DNA of 64,000 nt from assembly GCA_039545275.1 (NCBI GenBank), contig BCHS01000006.1, positions 744,001 through 808,000 on the forward strand. Reading direction: 5' to 3'. Position numbers and translations under genes: made by a program. Origin of the DNA: Pseudomicrostroma phylloplanum (lineage: Eukaryota; Basidiomycota; Exobasidiomycetes; Microstromatales). The number at the start of each line of letters is the position of its first letter. Position 1 is the first letter of the stretch. The notes beneath the pieces are model-generated. The model was given only the letters and a program-made list of their open reading frames with translations. It made no database searches and had not been told where the DNA came from. Below, in pieces: positions 44,219-54,934 of this stretch.

Positions 44219-45741
44219 ATGGCGCTCAGGCGCTTGCAAGCTCCTACTGGAGTCGTCAGTAGAAGCCTGTGCCACCCTCTGACATCGGGCCCCGATGCGT
44301 GGGTACTGAGCAGCTCAGCGTGCTCGCCGGCTTCGCAGCAACGGCGGCGTGCAGCATCCTCTTCGTCGAAGCCCCCCGCCGCTCCCTTTCCCATCTTCAC
44401 CAACATCAAAGACTATCGCAAATGGCGCAGACATGTGCAGCGCTCCGCCATCCTCTCCTCGTCTTCGTCTTCGTCTTCCACCTCCTCCGCTTCGGCCGAA
44501 GCCTCGCCCGCCGAGCTCGCAGCGGAAGAGGAAGCCAGCGCCGTCGGCTTCGTACCCACTATGGGAGCTCTTCATGCCGGACACTTGGACCTTGTGCGGC
44601 GCTCCCTGAGGGAGAACAGACACACAGTCGTGTCGATATTCGTGAACCCAGCCCAATTCGCCCCTACCGAGGACCTGGCGTCCTACCCTCGTACGCTCGA
44701 GAGCGATATAGCCTCCCTCGTCGGGCTGGAGAAGGAGGTCGAGCTCGCCTCTTCCCAAGGTTCAAGCTCTACTGCGCGAGGCGATCACCTTAGTCCTCAG
44801 AGCGGCAAGATTTCTGCCATCTTTTGTCCTGATGTGAGGGAGATGTACCCTCCTCTGCCGGGGACCCAGACGCCCTTTACACAGAATGTGTCTCAGCAGC
44901 AAGGGGCATTCATCGAGGTGCAGGGCTTGAGCAGCGTGCTCGAGGGAAAGAGCAGGCCGGGCTTCTTCAGAGGAGTCGCGACTGTCGTGACAAAACTGTG
45001 GCATATAGTCGAGGTGAGTCGACTCTTTTGGCCCGATTTGCAGCTGCAGCTCTATATGAGCCACCCACTGAGGCATGCTTCTCTCTGTCTGCTCCCTCCC
45101 CCTCCCAGCCAACCCGAGTCTACTTCGGCCAAAAAGACATCCAGCAAGCCATAATCCTCCGTGCCCTCCTCACCTCTCTCCTCTTCCAATCACCCTCCTC
45201 CTCAAACCCAACCGACACCTTCCGTCTGATCCCCACAACGCGCGACGAGCAAACCGGCCTAGCCCTCTCAAGTCGGAATGCCTACCTAAGTCCAGCCGGG
45301 TTGCGCTGGGCCCCCACTTTGTACCGTGCTCTGAGCGCCGCGAGGGACTCGTTTGAGTCTGCCACTTCGACTTCGACTTCAAGAGCAGAAAGAGCAAAAG
45401 CCGCCCACCTAGCGAGGGCCAAAGCGGAGGAGATTGTAGCTCGAGCGAACGAGGAGGCACAGGCTGAGGACCCGCCAACGGTGAGACTGCAGCTCGACTA
45501 TGTCAGTTTCAACTCGGCGGCTACGCTTGTTGAGATTGGCGGTGCAAGTGCAAGCGGTAGCGGCGAGAAGGATAAGGAGGAGCTGCAACGAGCTCAGCAA
45601 GAAGAAGCAAGGGAACCAGGGGAAGAAGGAGCAGGAGCGGTCCTCAGTGGAGCCATGTGGGTCATTGAGGGGGAGCGACGCACGAGGATGATCGACAACC
45701 TCCTCTTGGGCTCGGCGAGGAAATTGCTCGCGTCGCCGTGA
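44219..45741 (+). CDS. PAN6: pantothenate synthetase with N-terminal presequence
   Basis: Two exons, 44219-45013 and 45109-45741, encode 475 residues. The enzyme joins pantoate and beta-alanine with ATP to make pantothenate (vitamin B5). Motifs: VGFVPTMGALHAGH near residue 111 (nucleotide-binding HIGH type), TVVSIFVNPAQFAPTEDL, IEVQGLSSVLEGKSRPGFFRGVATVV, VYFGQKDIQQ and GLALSSRNAYLS near residue 320 (KMSKS-type loop). The first 55 residues are Arg/Ser/Ala-rich and lack acids (MALRRLQAPTGVVSR...), which resembles a mitochondrial targeting peptide. Three low-complexity insertions (Ser-rich near 87, Ser near 205, Ala/Glu near the C-terminus) make it about 170 residues longer than yeast Pan6 (309). 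It follows ATG16 on the same strand after 231 nt. Confidence 0.93.
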
Positions 45742-46280
45742 CGCTGTGACAATACTATCACCGCGGAGAGGAAGCAACCCAAATAGTAGTAGGAATAGAA
45801 TGGACTTTCAAACCGCGCTATGCCGTGCTCATTGGATCTCGGGACCTCCCTGTCAGACGTACGAAAGGGCAATGAACTGGTTTGAGAAAGACGGCAGAGC
45901 CAGAAAAGACGACAGACAGACAGACAGACAATGTGGGCGACGGGGTAAGTCGAGGGGGCAAGAGGGGCAAAGGACCAGAAAGCGAGACGAAGGACAGTGT
46001 GGTTGTGGTTGTGCATCCTTTCTCCTCCGCCTCGAGGAAGAAGAAGAAGAGCGAATGGTGAGCCTAGGGGCGACACGATACGACACGACAGTGGAGGTGC
46101 GAGGAGGGAAGACGGCACTTTGGCGAAGCAGCGAGCGGCAGCGCGTGTAGCGCATAGGTAGCAATGTCGAGCAAAAGTAAGAGGAAAGGTCCTGCCCGCA
46201 CTCTAGGAACTTTTGACAGCAGGGGCAGGAATAGAGGCAGGAGGCGTCTCCCCAGCTCTGCGACTGCGACTTGTGTTCGT
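45742..46280. other. convergent intergenic region, PAN6 / OPT transporter
   Basis: 539 nt between two convergent stops. It contains a (GACA)5 repeat at 45911-45930 and a short GAAGAA run near 46037. The frames in it are composition-driven. No gene was supported. Confidence 0.4.
45911..45930 (+). repeat. GACA tetranucleotide microsatellite
   Basis: Five tandem GACA units in the gap between the convergent PAN6 and OPT genes. Confidence 0.85.
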
Positions 46281-49163
46281 CTACTCGTAGGTACGAGTGG
46301 AGACACAGTGGTCTGGAGAGCCGTCTGGGTTGCCGAACCAGGTTGGGAAGTAGTGGGGAGTCCCAGTTCCACCAAAGAGGAAGAAGCTCAGCATGAAGGA
46401 CATGATCTGGGCAGCTCCGTCGACGGCGGCAGATAGGAGATAGCAGTACTGTTGGCAAGCAGAAAAGCAAGCGTCAAAGGTTCAGCAAATGCACTCCGAA
46501 CACCATGGACACCGTCACGCTGCTGCTGTCTTACCTCTCGGAAGATCCTTGGGCGGTACACTCGAAGATAGAGCTGCATGTACGCTCCGAGCATGATGGT
46601 GCTGAAGACGTACGAGTTGATACCTCCGGACGAGCCCTGCAAGTAGTAAATGAAGAGCGGGGTAGTGATCAAGTCTCCCAGCCCGCGGACGTAAGGGATG
46701 TACCTCTTGGCGACCCAGTGAATGGGCGGAATCGCAGCGCCAATCAGAAGACCGAGGGGTACAATCTCGTAGTGCAGACCGCTGCCAAAGGCAAAGACGT
46801 ACTTTGCCAGAGCCCACTCGACGGCTTGAGCGTTGAGACCTTGATAGTAGGCACCTGACCATTGGTTGTTGCCAATGGGGTCGAGGAGAATCTCACGCTT
46901 GTTGTCGATGATGACGGAGATGATCCACCAGTTGAAGTAGGCGCCGAGCAGAGTACCGTAGATCTGCACCATGAACATGACTCGCCAAGGGATCTTGAGG
47001 TACTGCGCGAGCTTCTGATAGTCGGACAAGGAGACGAGGAGATTGACGATCTGGTGGCACCAGCAGCTGAACCAGAGGTTGGCGACAGGGCGACCTCCGT
47101 GAATGCCTCCGGCGACCATCTTGCTGATGCTGTTCGTGGCCACGGCGGAGCCATAGGAGGCGTAGATGACCGCCGAGAAGGGTGCGATGATCATACCGCA
47201 GAGCAGGGCGATGGTCAGACCCCACGCGGGCAAAGTCGTGTTGGACAGACACACTGTCATGTAGGCAGCTGCCACAGCAGTCACAACACCTAGAAAGGGG
47301 TAGGGTGGGGGGAGCAGACAGGTCAGATATCGCAAAAGTCAGAGCGAAGGACGTGGAGCCTCAAGATCTCACAGAGCATGTACCACCATTGAGGAACTTC
47401 AGTGTACCTCTTCATGGCCTGGAAGTGAGGGTCGTGCTGTGTGCCTTCCCTGTTCTCCTTCAGGAAGCCCCACAGACTGTTGAGAACCAGCATGCTGTCA
47501 GTACAAGTGCCCTATATTCAATTCACTCCGTTGCGTACTCACTCCCTGCTCCAGAAGATGGCGACGTGAGTGATCAAAGCCCCGATTGCAGCCGCTTGGC
47601 AGAAGAACGCCCACAGAGCACTCGCAGTGAGGCGGGGAGCTCCGTACAGGTCATACATGCCCTTGTCCATCTCGACGTTTGCTCCTAGGAAGACTTCCTC
47701 TGTGGGATAGATCGTACCGTTAGCCAAGAAGAGAGAGGAACTCATGAAGGGGAAGTCCTTGGCGTTGAAGGCGTTCGCGTAGAAGAGGATGACCATCAGG
47801 AAGGAGCCGATCAGAGTACCAATCCAGTAGCTTGTTTGCCACTGCTCAGTGAAGAGAAGAGGTCAAGTCATCAGTCGATGCTGGTACAAAGGGAGCGATA
47901 CTAGGATCTACATACTTTCAACGGGAAGCCAGCATAGGTTGAGGGCGTGACGTACTGCGGATCGAGGGAGATGGAGAGGAGGCCCAGACCCTGGTTGGCG
48001 CTAGCACCGCCGAAGAGACGAGCAATGTGTTTACGGATCTGGAAGGAGAAGAGTGAGAAGTCTGTGGTCAACCCAGAAGCACGATGCCTTGGCTTCAGAC
48101 CTGCTCACCTTCATCGGAGCTCCCATGGAGGCGAGGCAAGGGATGGAGATACCGTTCAACCACGGTGCAACGTAGGCCACAATGGGCTCCCAGCAGAAAG
48201 TTCCGGCGAAGAGCCAGCAGAAGATCTTGAGTCGCTTCTTCTCTTCGGCCTTCTCCTGATGCAGCATCTGGAAGACGGCAATCATTGGCAATGTGTACCA
48301 GTAGACCATCTCAGAGGGGTAGATGAGCAAAGGTCGAAGAAGACCCACGAAACCTACTCCGATGAGACTGATGGAAAAGAGACCGAGGACGGTCATGGTG
48401 GGGGTGATGGTGCTGCCGTAAAAGAGCTTGATGGTGGCGAGTACGTCTGGACCAGCATCACCGTTGAGACCGGAAGATGCGATGATAGTGGCGACGACGT
48501 GTTCTTTGATCCCGATTGGTCCAGGGTTGATGAAACGGAACACAGGCTGAAGACTGTGAAGGAAGGAGTGACAGGTGAGTCAACATTTCGCCACTTGCAG
48601 GCGATGACACTCTGGGCTCTTCTTCGCAGTCGACTCACAAGCTCAACCAGGGAACATTGTCCACCCAGCTTTCCTTTGGCATGACCGTCTGCCACAGCAG
48701 CAAGAGCGCCCAAGTGAGGAGAATAACGAAGACGTTGGAGAAGGACAAGGTGACGGGCTTGGCACTGTAGACTTGAGTGACGGCGCAGTTGCAAATCATG
48801 ACGGCCGTGCCGAGGATGAGACATCGTAGGGTGAGAGGTGGGTCTCCGTCGTCTCTGAGGGAGACGACGACTGTGGAGTGGTGCGCAGTCAGCGAAGGGC
48901 AATGTTCAGCACTGTTGTCGTTATACATGAGTGTCTACTTCTCACCCGGTGGCGTATCACTCACAAGCACTAACATCCTTGCCCGTCTGAATGACTGGCT
49001 CCCTGTCCGTACCTCGGTTTGGCTCCTCGGAAGAAGCAGCCTTTTCGTCATCAGAGTGGCTGTCGACCCTATGCGTCGAGAGGTCGTCCATGCCAACAGC
49101 ATTCTTGTCGAGGTGTGGGATTCCACTGGTGTCCTGCTGGACCATGGCTGCTGGGACAGACAT
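46281..49163 (-). CDS. oligopeptide transporter, OPT family
   Basis: Eight exons in gene order: 49163-48965, 48870-48639, 48553-48109, 48038-47916, 47841-47543, 47494-47373, 47289-46535 and 46448-46281, giving 780 residues. OPT carriers import tetra/pentapeptides, glutathione or metal chelates with protons. Family motifs: DDGDPPLTLRCLILGT at the start of the membrane part, FINPGPIGIKEHVVATI, SISLDPQYVTPSTYAGFPLK, GTQHDPHFQAMKRY followed by EVPQWWYMLC, NLWFSCWCHQ, and a C-terminal FGGTGTPHYFPTWFGN. About a dozen hydrophobic helices are visible. The first 65 residues are a charged cytosolic tail. Exons 3-6 are short and every junction keeps frame, so a single-frame search would miss the gene's continuity. 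Substrate is unknown. Confidence 0.93.
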
Positions 49164-50346
49164 CTTTGGAGGTAGACAGTCAAAAGTGCCTGATCGTTGG
49201 AGGTGCGGGGGGACGTTGTCACTACCGCCGATGAGCCCTTGACGACACCAGATCGGGGGGGAAGGCTTTGGAGGAACGACTCGGGCTCGGACGACCAGAG
49301 ATAAGTTTCACTGAGATATAAGGACCTAGTCTCTCCTCCTTTCGGACTGGCGAGTGTTGGCGAGTCTACTCAGGGCAGAAGTGAAAGCAGGGGTCGAGGC
49401 AGGTACGCAATTGATGACTTGCGCCTGGCCCTGTGCGGGGCGATGGCGGACTTGAGCTAATGCTCTCGTGCCTGAGTGGTCTTGAAGGCGGAGCGAGGAC
49501 GGTACCTTGAGTCGCCAGGTGAAGAGGGTCTGATGGATCGGTATACCACACGCATGGGAATGGTGGATTGTGTCTTTGGTAAGAGGCGCTATAGTGAGTG
49601 AGGTCCTCGTCGCTTTAGCAGACAAAGCACGGAGTCCGAGGATGCAGCTCTGCGCAGCACATCTCGCCGAATCGTTCTGCCTGTAGGCCTCTTTGCTGCC
49701 ATGCCATGTCGGCCGGTGTGAGCCGGCTGCTAATTCATTTATTCCACTCTACACGCACAGGCACTCAACTGCCGCCTGCCCCCAGACCATGTGCACACGC
49801 GATCACGCAATTGCAGGCCTGCCTGCCCTGCCTGCCCTTGTATGTTTGTTGCCCAGGCACGAGACTCTCGTCAGCGCAAGCTTCTCTCTCGCCCGAGCTG
49901 TAGAGCCCCAATGCTGCACCACGTTGGGTCCTGAGGGCCATTTTGCCGGCCTCCGAGGTTGCGGGGGCGTACCTTTCCCCCTTCACGAGCCGCTCCCCCC
50001 GCTAGAGGAAGTAGCGAGCCGCGGGGCAAACGGAGACAGTCTCGCGCGCAAAACGGCACTCATACGGCGAATCAGTCGTGTGCAAGAAAGATCGGTAATG
50101 TATTCATTCGCCAGAAAAAGAGAGAGAAGAGGCGAGAGTGAGAGAGTGAGAGAAAAGACAGTATGGACTGGGACACAAGAGAGACGTTGCATGATGATGA
50201 TAAGAGACAAGGGCTTGATGGGTATGTACAATCCAAAAGGCTGACGGGGACAAGGTGCTGATGATGATCCGTGGTGATGTGACGACCAGGCCACAAAGAA
50301 CGGACTCTTGAGTCTTTCTCATAGGTGGATCATTGCTGATGGACAT
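49164..50346. other. OPT upstream region
   Basis: 1183 nt between the OPT start and the aspartic protease stop, both on the minus strand; the longest gap in the window. It holds a GATA-factor site and a TATATC element (minus strand, near 49315) upstream of OPT. The rest is CG- and CTGCC-rich around 49800. A plus-strand frame of about 180 codons (49693-50244) is Cys/Arg-rich without a domain and is not called. No tRNA was seen. Confidence 0.4.
49299..49304 (+). promoter_or_regulatory. candidate GATA-factor site upstream of OPT gene
   Basis: AGATAA on the + strand, about 136 nt upstream of the OPT start codon. Peptide transporters are often nitrogen-regulated in fungi. A single short match is weak evidence. 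Confidence 0.25.
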
Positions 50347-51717
50347 CTAGTAGCTGGCTTCAGCAATACCAAGGCGCGTGTTGGTGATGTCAAAGACGGT
50401 GTACATGCTCGAGAACCACGGGTCACCGACGAGCCACTGGCCATCTGCCAAGCCCAAGTCGTCAGTGCCAATGATCGAGCCGTACTTGTAACCACCGCCA
50501 GCCGAGGTGTAGGTGACAGCTGCGTCCTTGATAGCATAGTCTCGGCCGCCAACGTTGAAGGTGATACTGGGAGTCTTGCTGTAGTAGCCATACACATTGC
50601 TACCGTGAGTAACGGTAGTAACATTGGCGCCCTCGTACAGGGCCTTGACGTCGGCAGTAGGTCCGTACATCAGCGTTGTTCCCGTGTCCATGATGGCAGA
50701 CCTGCCCGATACGGAGCCGACGTGGAGCTTGCCGCTGGTAGTGCGAGACATTGTGATGTCGATGTCGTTCAGGACCCAGAATCCACCACTGTTGTCGATC
50801 GAGTTCCACTGCAGTGAGGAGCCAGAAGCGATCTTGGATCGATGGTAGCCACCCAGCTGCATCTCGGCGTTGGTGTTGTCTCGGCTGAGAGCGACACCGA
50901 ACATGGCCTTGGGGATCGAGCCTTGGGCAAACAGAGTCTGGACCAAGGGTCGCCTCTTCATCTGAGAAATGGACTGGAAGGCCATGCCGACAAGTCCGGG
51001 CTCGCTCGAGTCGAAGCTGGACCAGGTGGGAATGCCTACTGCCTGCTTCTTGGCGACACTCTTGCCCACCGTGACGGTCTCATTGTAGACGTTACCCGTC
51101 TCTCCGGTGCCATCGGCATAGTAGACGGAGAACTTGTTGCCGGTGTTCTTGCCAGTGGATGACTTCTTGGCGCTGTACTGATCGATGTTGGTCACAAAGT
51201 CGGCGGAGCCAGTATCGAAGGTGACCTTGATCGACTGAGCCGGGGTTCCGACGCCGACGGTGCCCTGCCAGAGGACGTAGCCAGAAGTCGGCTTCAAAGC
51301 AACGGAAGCCTTGGCGGCCGCCCTAGCGTCGAGCCTGGAACGCTCGTGCTTCTCTGAGCGTCGTCGGTGGACGGCGTGTTCTACTTCCTCCTCGAAAGCG
51401 CGCTGCTCGAGACTGGCAATAGTCACGCTGGAATTCATCTGGGGACTGCAGTGGCCCGTGTTGTTGTGGTAGGCGAGGAAGTTCTGCCTGTACTTGGCCT
51501 TCATATGCTTAGTCTGAGCCTCGAGGTTCTCCAAGGGTGTGCGGTCGGCTCGGTCCCAGAGGTTGTTGCGCTTGAGAGAAACGGAGAAGCCATTGTCGGC
51601 CCTCTCCTCAATGTCAGATGGCTCACCTGGAGCGACTGAAGAAGCAACCGTCAGCTGGATCGAGACGACAAGAAAGAGGAGGGCTCGGAAGGACGAGGAA
51701 GGGACGTTGAGGAACAT
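50347..51717 (-). CDS. secreted pepsin-like aspartic protease (A1)
   Basis: A single exon of 456 residues from ATG 51717. Residues 1-26 form a signal peptide (hydrophobic core ALLFLVVSIQLTVA). Residues 27-145 are a basic propeptide, including an Arg-rich stretch (VHRRRSEKHERSRLDA) suited to processing. The catalytic domain has WQGTVGVGTPAQSIKVTFDT with D168 in the first DTGS, a flap with YYADGTGETG, and D344 in MDTGTTLMYG. The C-terminus has GSIIGTDDLGLADGQWLVGD and TVFDITNTRLGIAE. The catalytic domain contains no cysteine, so it lacks the disulphides of most pepsins; some basidiomycete polyporopepsins share this. It probably acts outside the cell in acid conditions; GPI or membrane segments are absent. 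Confidence 0.93.
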   Translation of the reverse strand: MFLNVPSSSFRALLFLVVSIQLTVASSVAPGEPSDIEERADNGFSVSLKRNNLWDRADRTPLENLEAQTKHMKAKYRQNFLAYHNNTGHCSPQMNSSVTIASLEQRAFEEEVEHAVHRRRSEKHERSRLDARAAAKASVALKPTSGYVLWQGTVGVGTPAQSIKVTFDTGSADFVTNIDQYSAKKSSTGKNTGNKFSVYYADGTGETGNVYNETVTVGKSVAKKQAVGIPTWSSFDSSEPGLVGMAFQSISQMKRRPLVQTLFAQGSIPKAMFGVALSRDNTNAEMQLGGYHRSKIASGSSLQWNSIDNSGGFWVLNDIDITMSRTTSGKLHVGSVSGRSAIMDTGTTLMYGPTADVKALYEGANVTTVTHGSNVYGYYSKTPSITFNVGGRDYAIKDAAVTYTSAGGGYKYGSIIGTDDLGLADGQWLVGDPWFSSMYTVFDITNTRLGIAEASY

Positions 51718-52654
51718 GATGATCAGGCGCGATGGTTGAGAGATCCTTTTAAGTCTTGAAGTAGAGTAGAGTGAGGTGAGGAGAAAAGAACGAGTACGGT
51801 ACGCGTGTAGGAGCCAAAGAGAGAAGTAGAAGAAGGATCGTGAACGGTCGAAAGAGTGTTGAGTTTTGGCCTGGCGAGTCTTGCGTAGGAGGAGGGATGA
51901 GGAGGAAGAGGGATGGGAGGAGGAGGGGAGGACGAACGAGTGGAAGGGGAGAAGTATTACCGAGAGAGAGTGATGGAGATGACAGGGAAGACAGAGGGTA
52001 TAGGAATGCGGCACGCCAAGGCTACGAATGACTTCTCAGTCTGAGAAAGGAAGCAGCCGTCATGGGCCAAAGGTTGCTGGGCCATGTTGGGCCACCTGCC
52101 GTTGGAGGGCTGTAAGCACCTGCCCTGATGGATCCCCTGCATCTCGGCACCTGCAAGGCCATGTATGACAAGGGCAACAGAGGGCGGCCTCTGGAATGAC
52201 AAGGGAAGGCCTGCCGTCTGAGGCTGATAGATGGCCGGCCCTTGTGTGTGTGCGTTTTCCTGATACCAGTGCCAGGCGAGTGTGGCGGCGGGAACAACAT
52301 GCGCCTCGAACAGATGCGGAGTAGAGTTGCATCGTGCAGGCGACGCGTTGCTGCAGCGTCGTGGCGCAGAAGCCAGGAATGAAACACGCCTCGCTTCCGC
52401 ACAGGCACCCCACCCAGCCACACAGGCCCAGGCCACCCTCCCCTCCCCCGCAGGAGCTTCCCAGCCCCTCCTTTGCCCGGCATCTCAAGGACCCCCGCTC
52501 CATCTCCAGTGTCCTTCGGCGTCCAAGACGTCAGTCAGTCAGCCGCCTTGTCTGTCGTACGTAGTCTTGTGACAGGCAGGAAGGCAGGCAGGCAGGCAAA
52601 CCACGACAAGCGGCCTAGAGGATCGAGCGGAAAGGGCCCCGCAGAGTGAAAGGC
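51718..52654. promoter_or_regulatory. divergent intergenic region, aspartic protease / METTL14-like
   Basis: 937 nt between divergent starts. It includes a purine-rich block (51880-51960, GGAGGAGG-type) close to the protease and a GGCA microsatellite near the METTL14-like start. Frames on both strands reach about 150 codons but show no domain. No RNA gene was supported. Confidence 0.4.
52583..52598 (+). repeat. GGCA tetranucleotide microsatellite
   Basis: Four tandem GGCA units 57 nt upstream of the METTL14-like start codon. Confidence 0.8.
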
Positions 52655-54848
52655 ATGGCTACTACCACCTATCCTGCCACCACGGTCAGCCCATCGTGTG
52701 TTCCGCATAGTCAGTCTCTCGCTTCGGCGAGGTATTCTGAGCTTCGTCAGAAGCTTGTCCGCGAACATCCCTTTCTAGCTCAGGTCTCGTCGCCACCGCA
52801 CTCTGCAAACGCCCCGAGTGATCCAGCCCTCGACGCAAGTGGAGAACAAGAAGAGCCCTTGCCGCCCGGACAACCCAGCGATTTTGGCCCGAGCACTCCC
52901 AGTGCTACAGCTACGGAGACTCCCATTGAGAATGCCGTCATAGCCCTCGCCGAGGCTCGGTCCCCTCGTCGGCATGCCTTCGGACCAGCCTATGTACCAG
53001 ACGAAGAGACCATGCGGCCGGATCACCCATGGAACTATTCAGCTTCAGGTTTTGAGGACTTGCCTGCAAATGCGGTCCGCAATCGCGACCTTGATGGACG
53101 TTTCACAGAGTCAGTGGCGAACCGTAAGCCATCGTGCCCAGGATCAGTGTATGCTAATCCATGTACTCCTCCGTCTGCGTTTCACAGGTACCCAAAGCTG
53201 CATCGGCTGCTTGAAGTGAAGCGCGGACTGGTCGATGCGTCTGCGTCGCCGGCCACTTACCTCGCCGCTGACTTACGAGACAGCCTGGGTCCACCGCCGG
53301 GGAATGCGCAACGTTCGACTGCAGGCAGTGGAGCCCCGTTTCATCTGGCGAGCTTAATGCCAGTCAAGTACGATGTTGTGCTCATCGATGCACCTCTTCC
53401 TTGCTATGGTGAGTGGGTAGAAGCGGTCCCAATCAAGCTAGCTCAAGCTCATAAGAATTGCTTTCCCCACCTGCCTTGCGACTCGATTTACTCCAGAGTG
53501 GGACTCTATACCGAGCTCCACGAGCGCATATGACGACCAGACATGGTCTTGGGACGACCTTGAGGAGCTACCCATACCGCTTCTAGCTGCAAAGGAAAGG
53601 TAAGGGTGTTATGCAAGGGCGGGGCTGTTCTACAATCATCCGGGCTCACCCTGTCTGCTATGTTACCATCTCAGCTTCGTCTTCTTATGGGTAGGTCCCG
53701 GATGCTCGGATGGTCTAGAGCGAGGACGAGCTACCTTGACGAGGTGGGGCTATCGTCGCTGCGAAGTCATCACATGGTGTCTAGCCTCCGACGGCAGTAA
53801 TCCTGCAAAGCCTAGTCCCATCACCGGCAGCGGTGACGGCTTACTCGCTAGCACTGCGGTTCATCTCCTCGTCGGCATTCGTGGGACCGTCAAAAGGAAC
53901 CAGGATAGCAACTTTGTGCATTGCAACATCGATACAGACGTCCTATTTTGGGAGGGCGAAGCGAGAGAAGACTCTGCCCCGCAGACCTCTGATTCTCATC
54001 GCCCCATCGATCTTCGACTAAAGCCGCCCGAGCTCTACACCATCATCGAGAACTTCTGTCTTGGAACTCGCAGGATAGAGCTTTTTGGAACCAATCGCAA
54101 TCTTCGGCGAGGCTGGCTGACGGTCGGACTGCCATCGACATTAGGGCCAGAAGCTTCTGGGTGGGACAAAGTCCTACGCAACGAGAATGCAGGCGCAGTC
54201 CACACTCGTCCCAAACTCGACGAGCCGCCTCAAGAATACATCAAGGAGCGGTACCTTTCACACTTCAACGTCGATCCTGTTGGTTGTCCGCTCAGCATGA
54301 GGAGTAACGTCGTCCCTTCCAACGAGGTCGTTGAGGCTCTTCGGCCTCGCTCGCCTCCTCAGCAGCAAGTTCACTTGACTTCAGTCAAGCCGGACGCGAG
54401 CTACCTTGATCTTGGCCTGCCAAGGAACGTGAACCCACCCGAGGGTAACTCGACCTCGGCCGTGGGACCATCCTTCCCCCGAGGGCTAGGCGCGTCATAC
54501 CAAGCAAAGCAGTCCGGGTCCATCGGTCCAGGCACAACACGCCCGGCTTCACTCGCTCCACCAGGCTTCCCGTCGCCATCGCTGCAGCACGTCAAATCGC
54601 CAACTGCTGGCCTTGGTGCGGGTGGACCCGTGACGGTCAGCCTGCAGAGCGGAAGCGAGCGCCTGAGTGGACCTCAGAGAAGCGCCGTGGGCCTGGGCAT
54701 GGCTACTGGTGGGACTGCAGGAACGGCGAGAGGAGGCAGAGGTGGTGCAGCTGGAGGGCGAGGTTCGCGTGGTACGAGATCCGATAGAGGCAGTGGTGGA
54801 ACAAGGGACGCAGCTGGTTCTGGACCCGCCAATGGACAAGCAGACTGA
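52655..54848 (+). CDS. METTL14/Kar4-like MT-A70 methyltransferase-family protein
   Basis: Four exons, 52655-53109, 53188-53408, 53497-53599 and 53675-54848, encode 650 residues. The first intron (78 nt) uses a GTCAGT donor; removing it gives RFTEYPKLHRLLEVKRGLVD, which matches the METTL14 block before the catalytic domain. The MT-A70 fold follows: PVKYDVVLIDAPLPCYEWDS, TWSWDDLEELPIP, SFVFLWVGPGCSDGLERGRA, WGYRRCEVITW, HLLVGIRGTVKR, IIENFCLGTRRIELFG and RRGWLTVG. At residues 219-222 the motif is DAPL where METTL14 has EPPL and METTL3 has DPPW, so catalysis is unlikely. The C-terminus is Gly/Arg-rich with RGG-like repeats, an RNA-binding tail as in METTL14. Yeast Kar4 is the corresponding non-catalytic partner of Ime4 in mRNA m6A methylation. 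The partner gene is not in this window. Confidence 0.9.
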
Positions 54849-54934
54849 AGCTCTTGTAATGGAAGTCATCATGAGAAAAGATGAGAGAGGGTATGAGTGT
54901 ATAATACATATGAAGCTTCCTTGCATCGGATCTC

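Noticed and set aside
49693..50244. Plus-strand open frame of about 183 codons upstream of OPT
   Set aside because: Cys/Arg-rich with repeated CTGCC-derived residues, no family resemblance; looks composition-driven.
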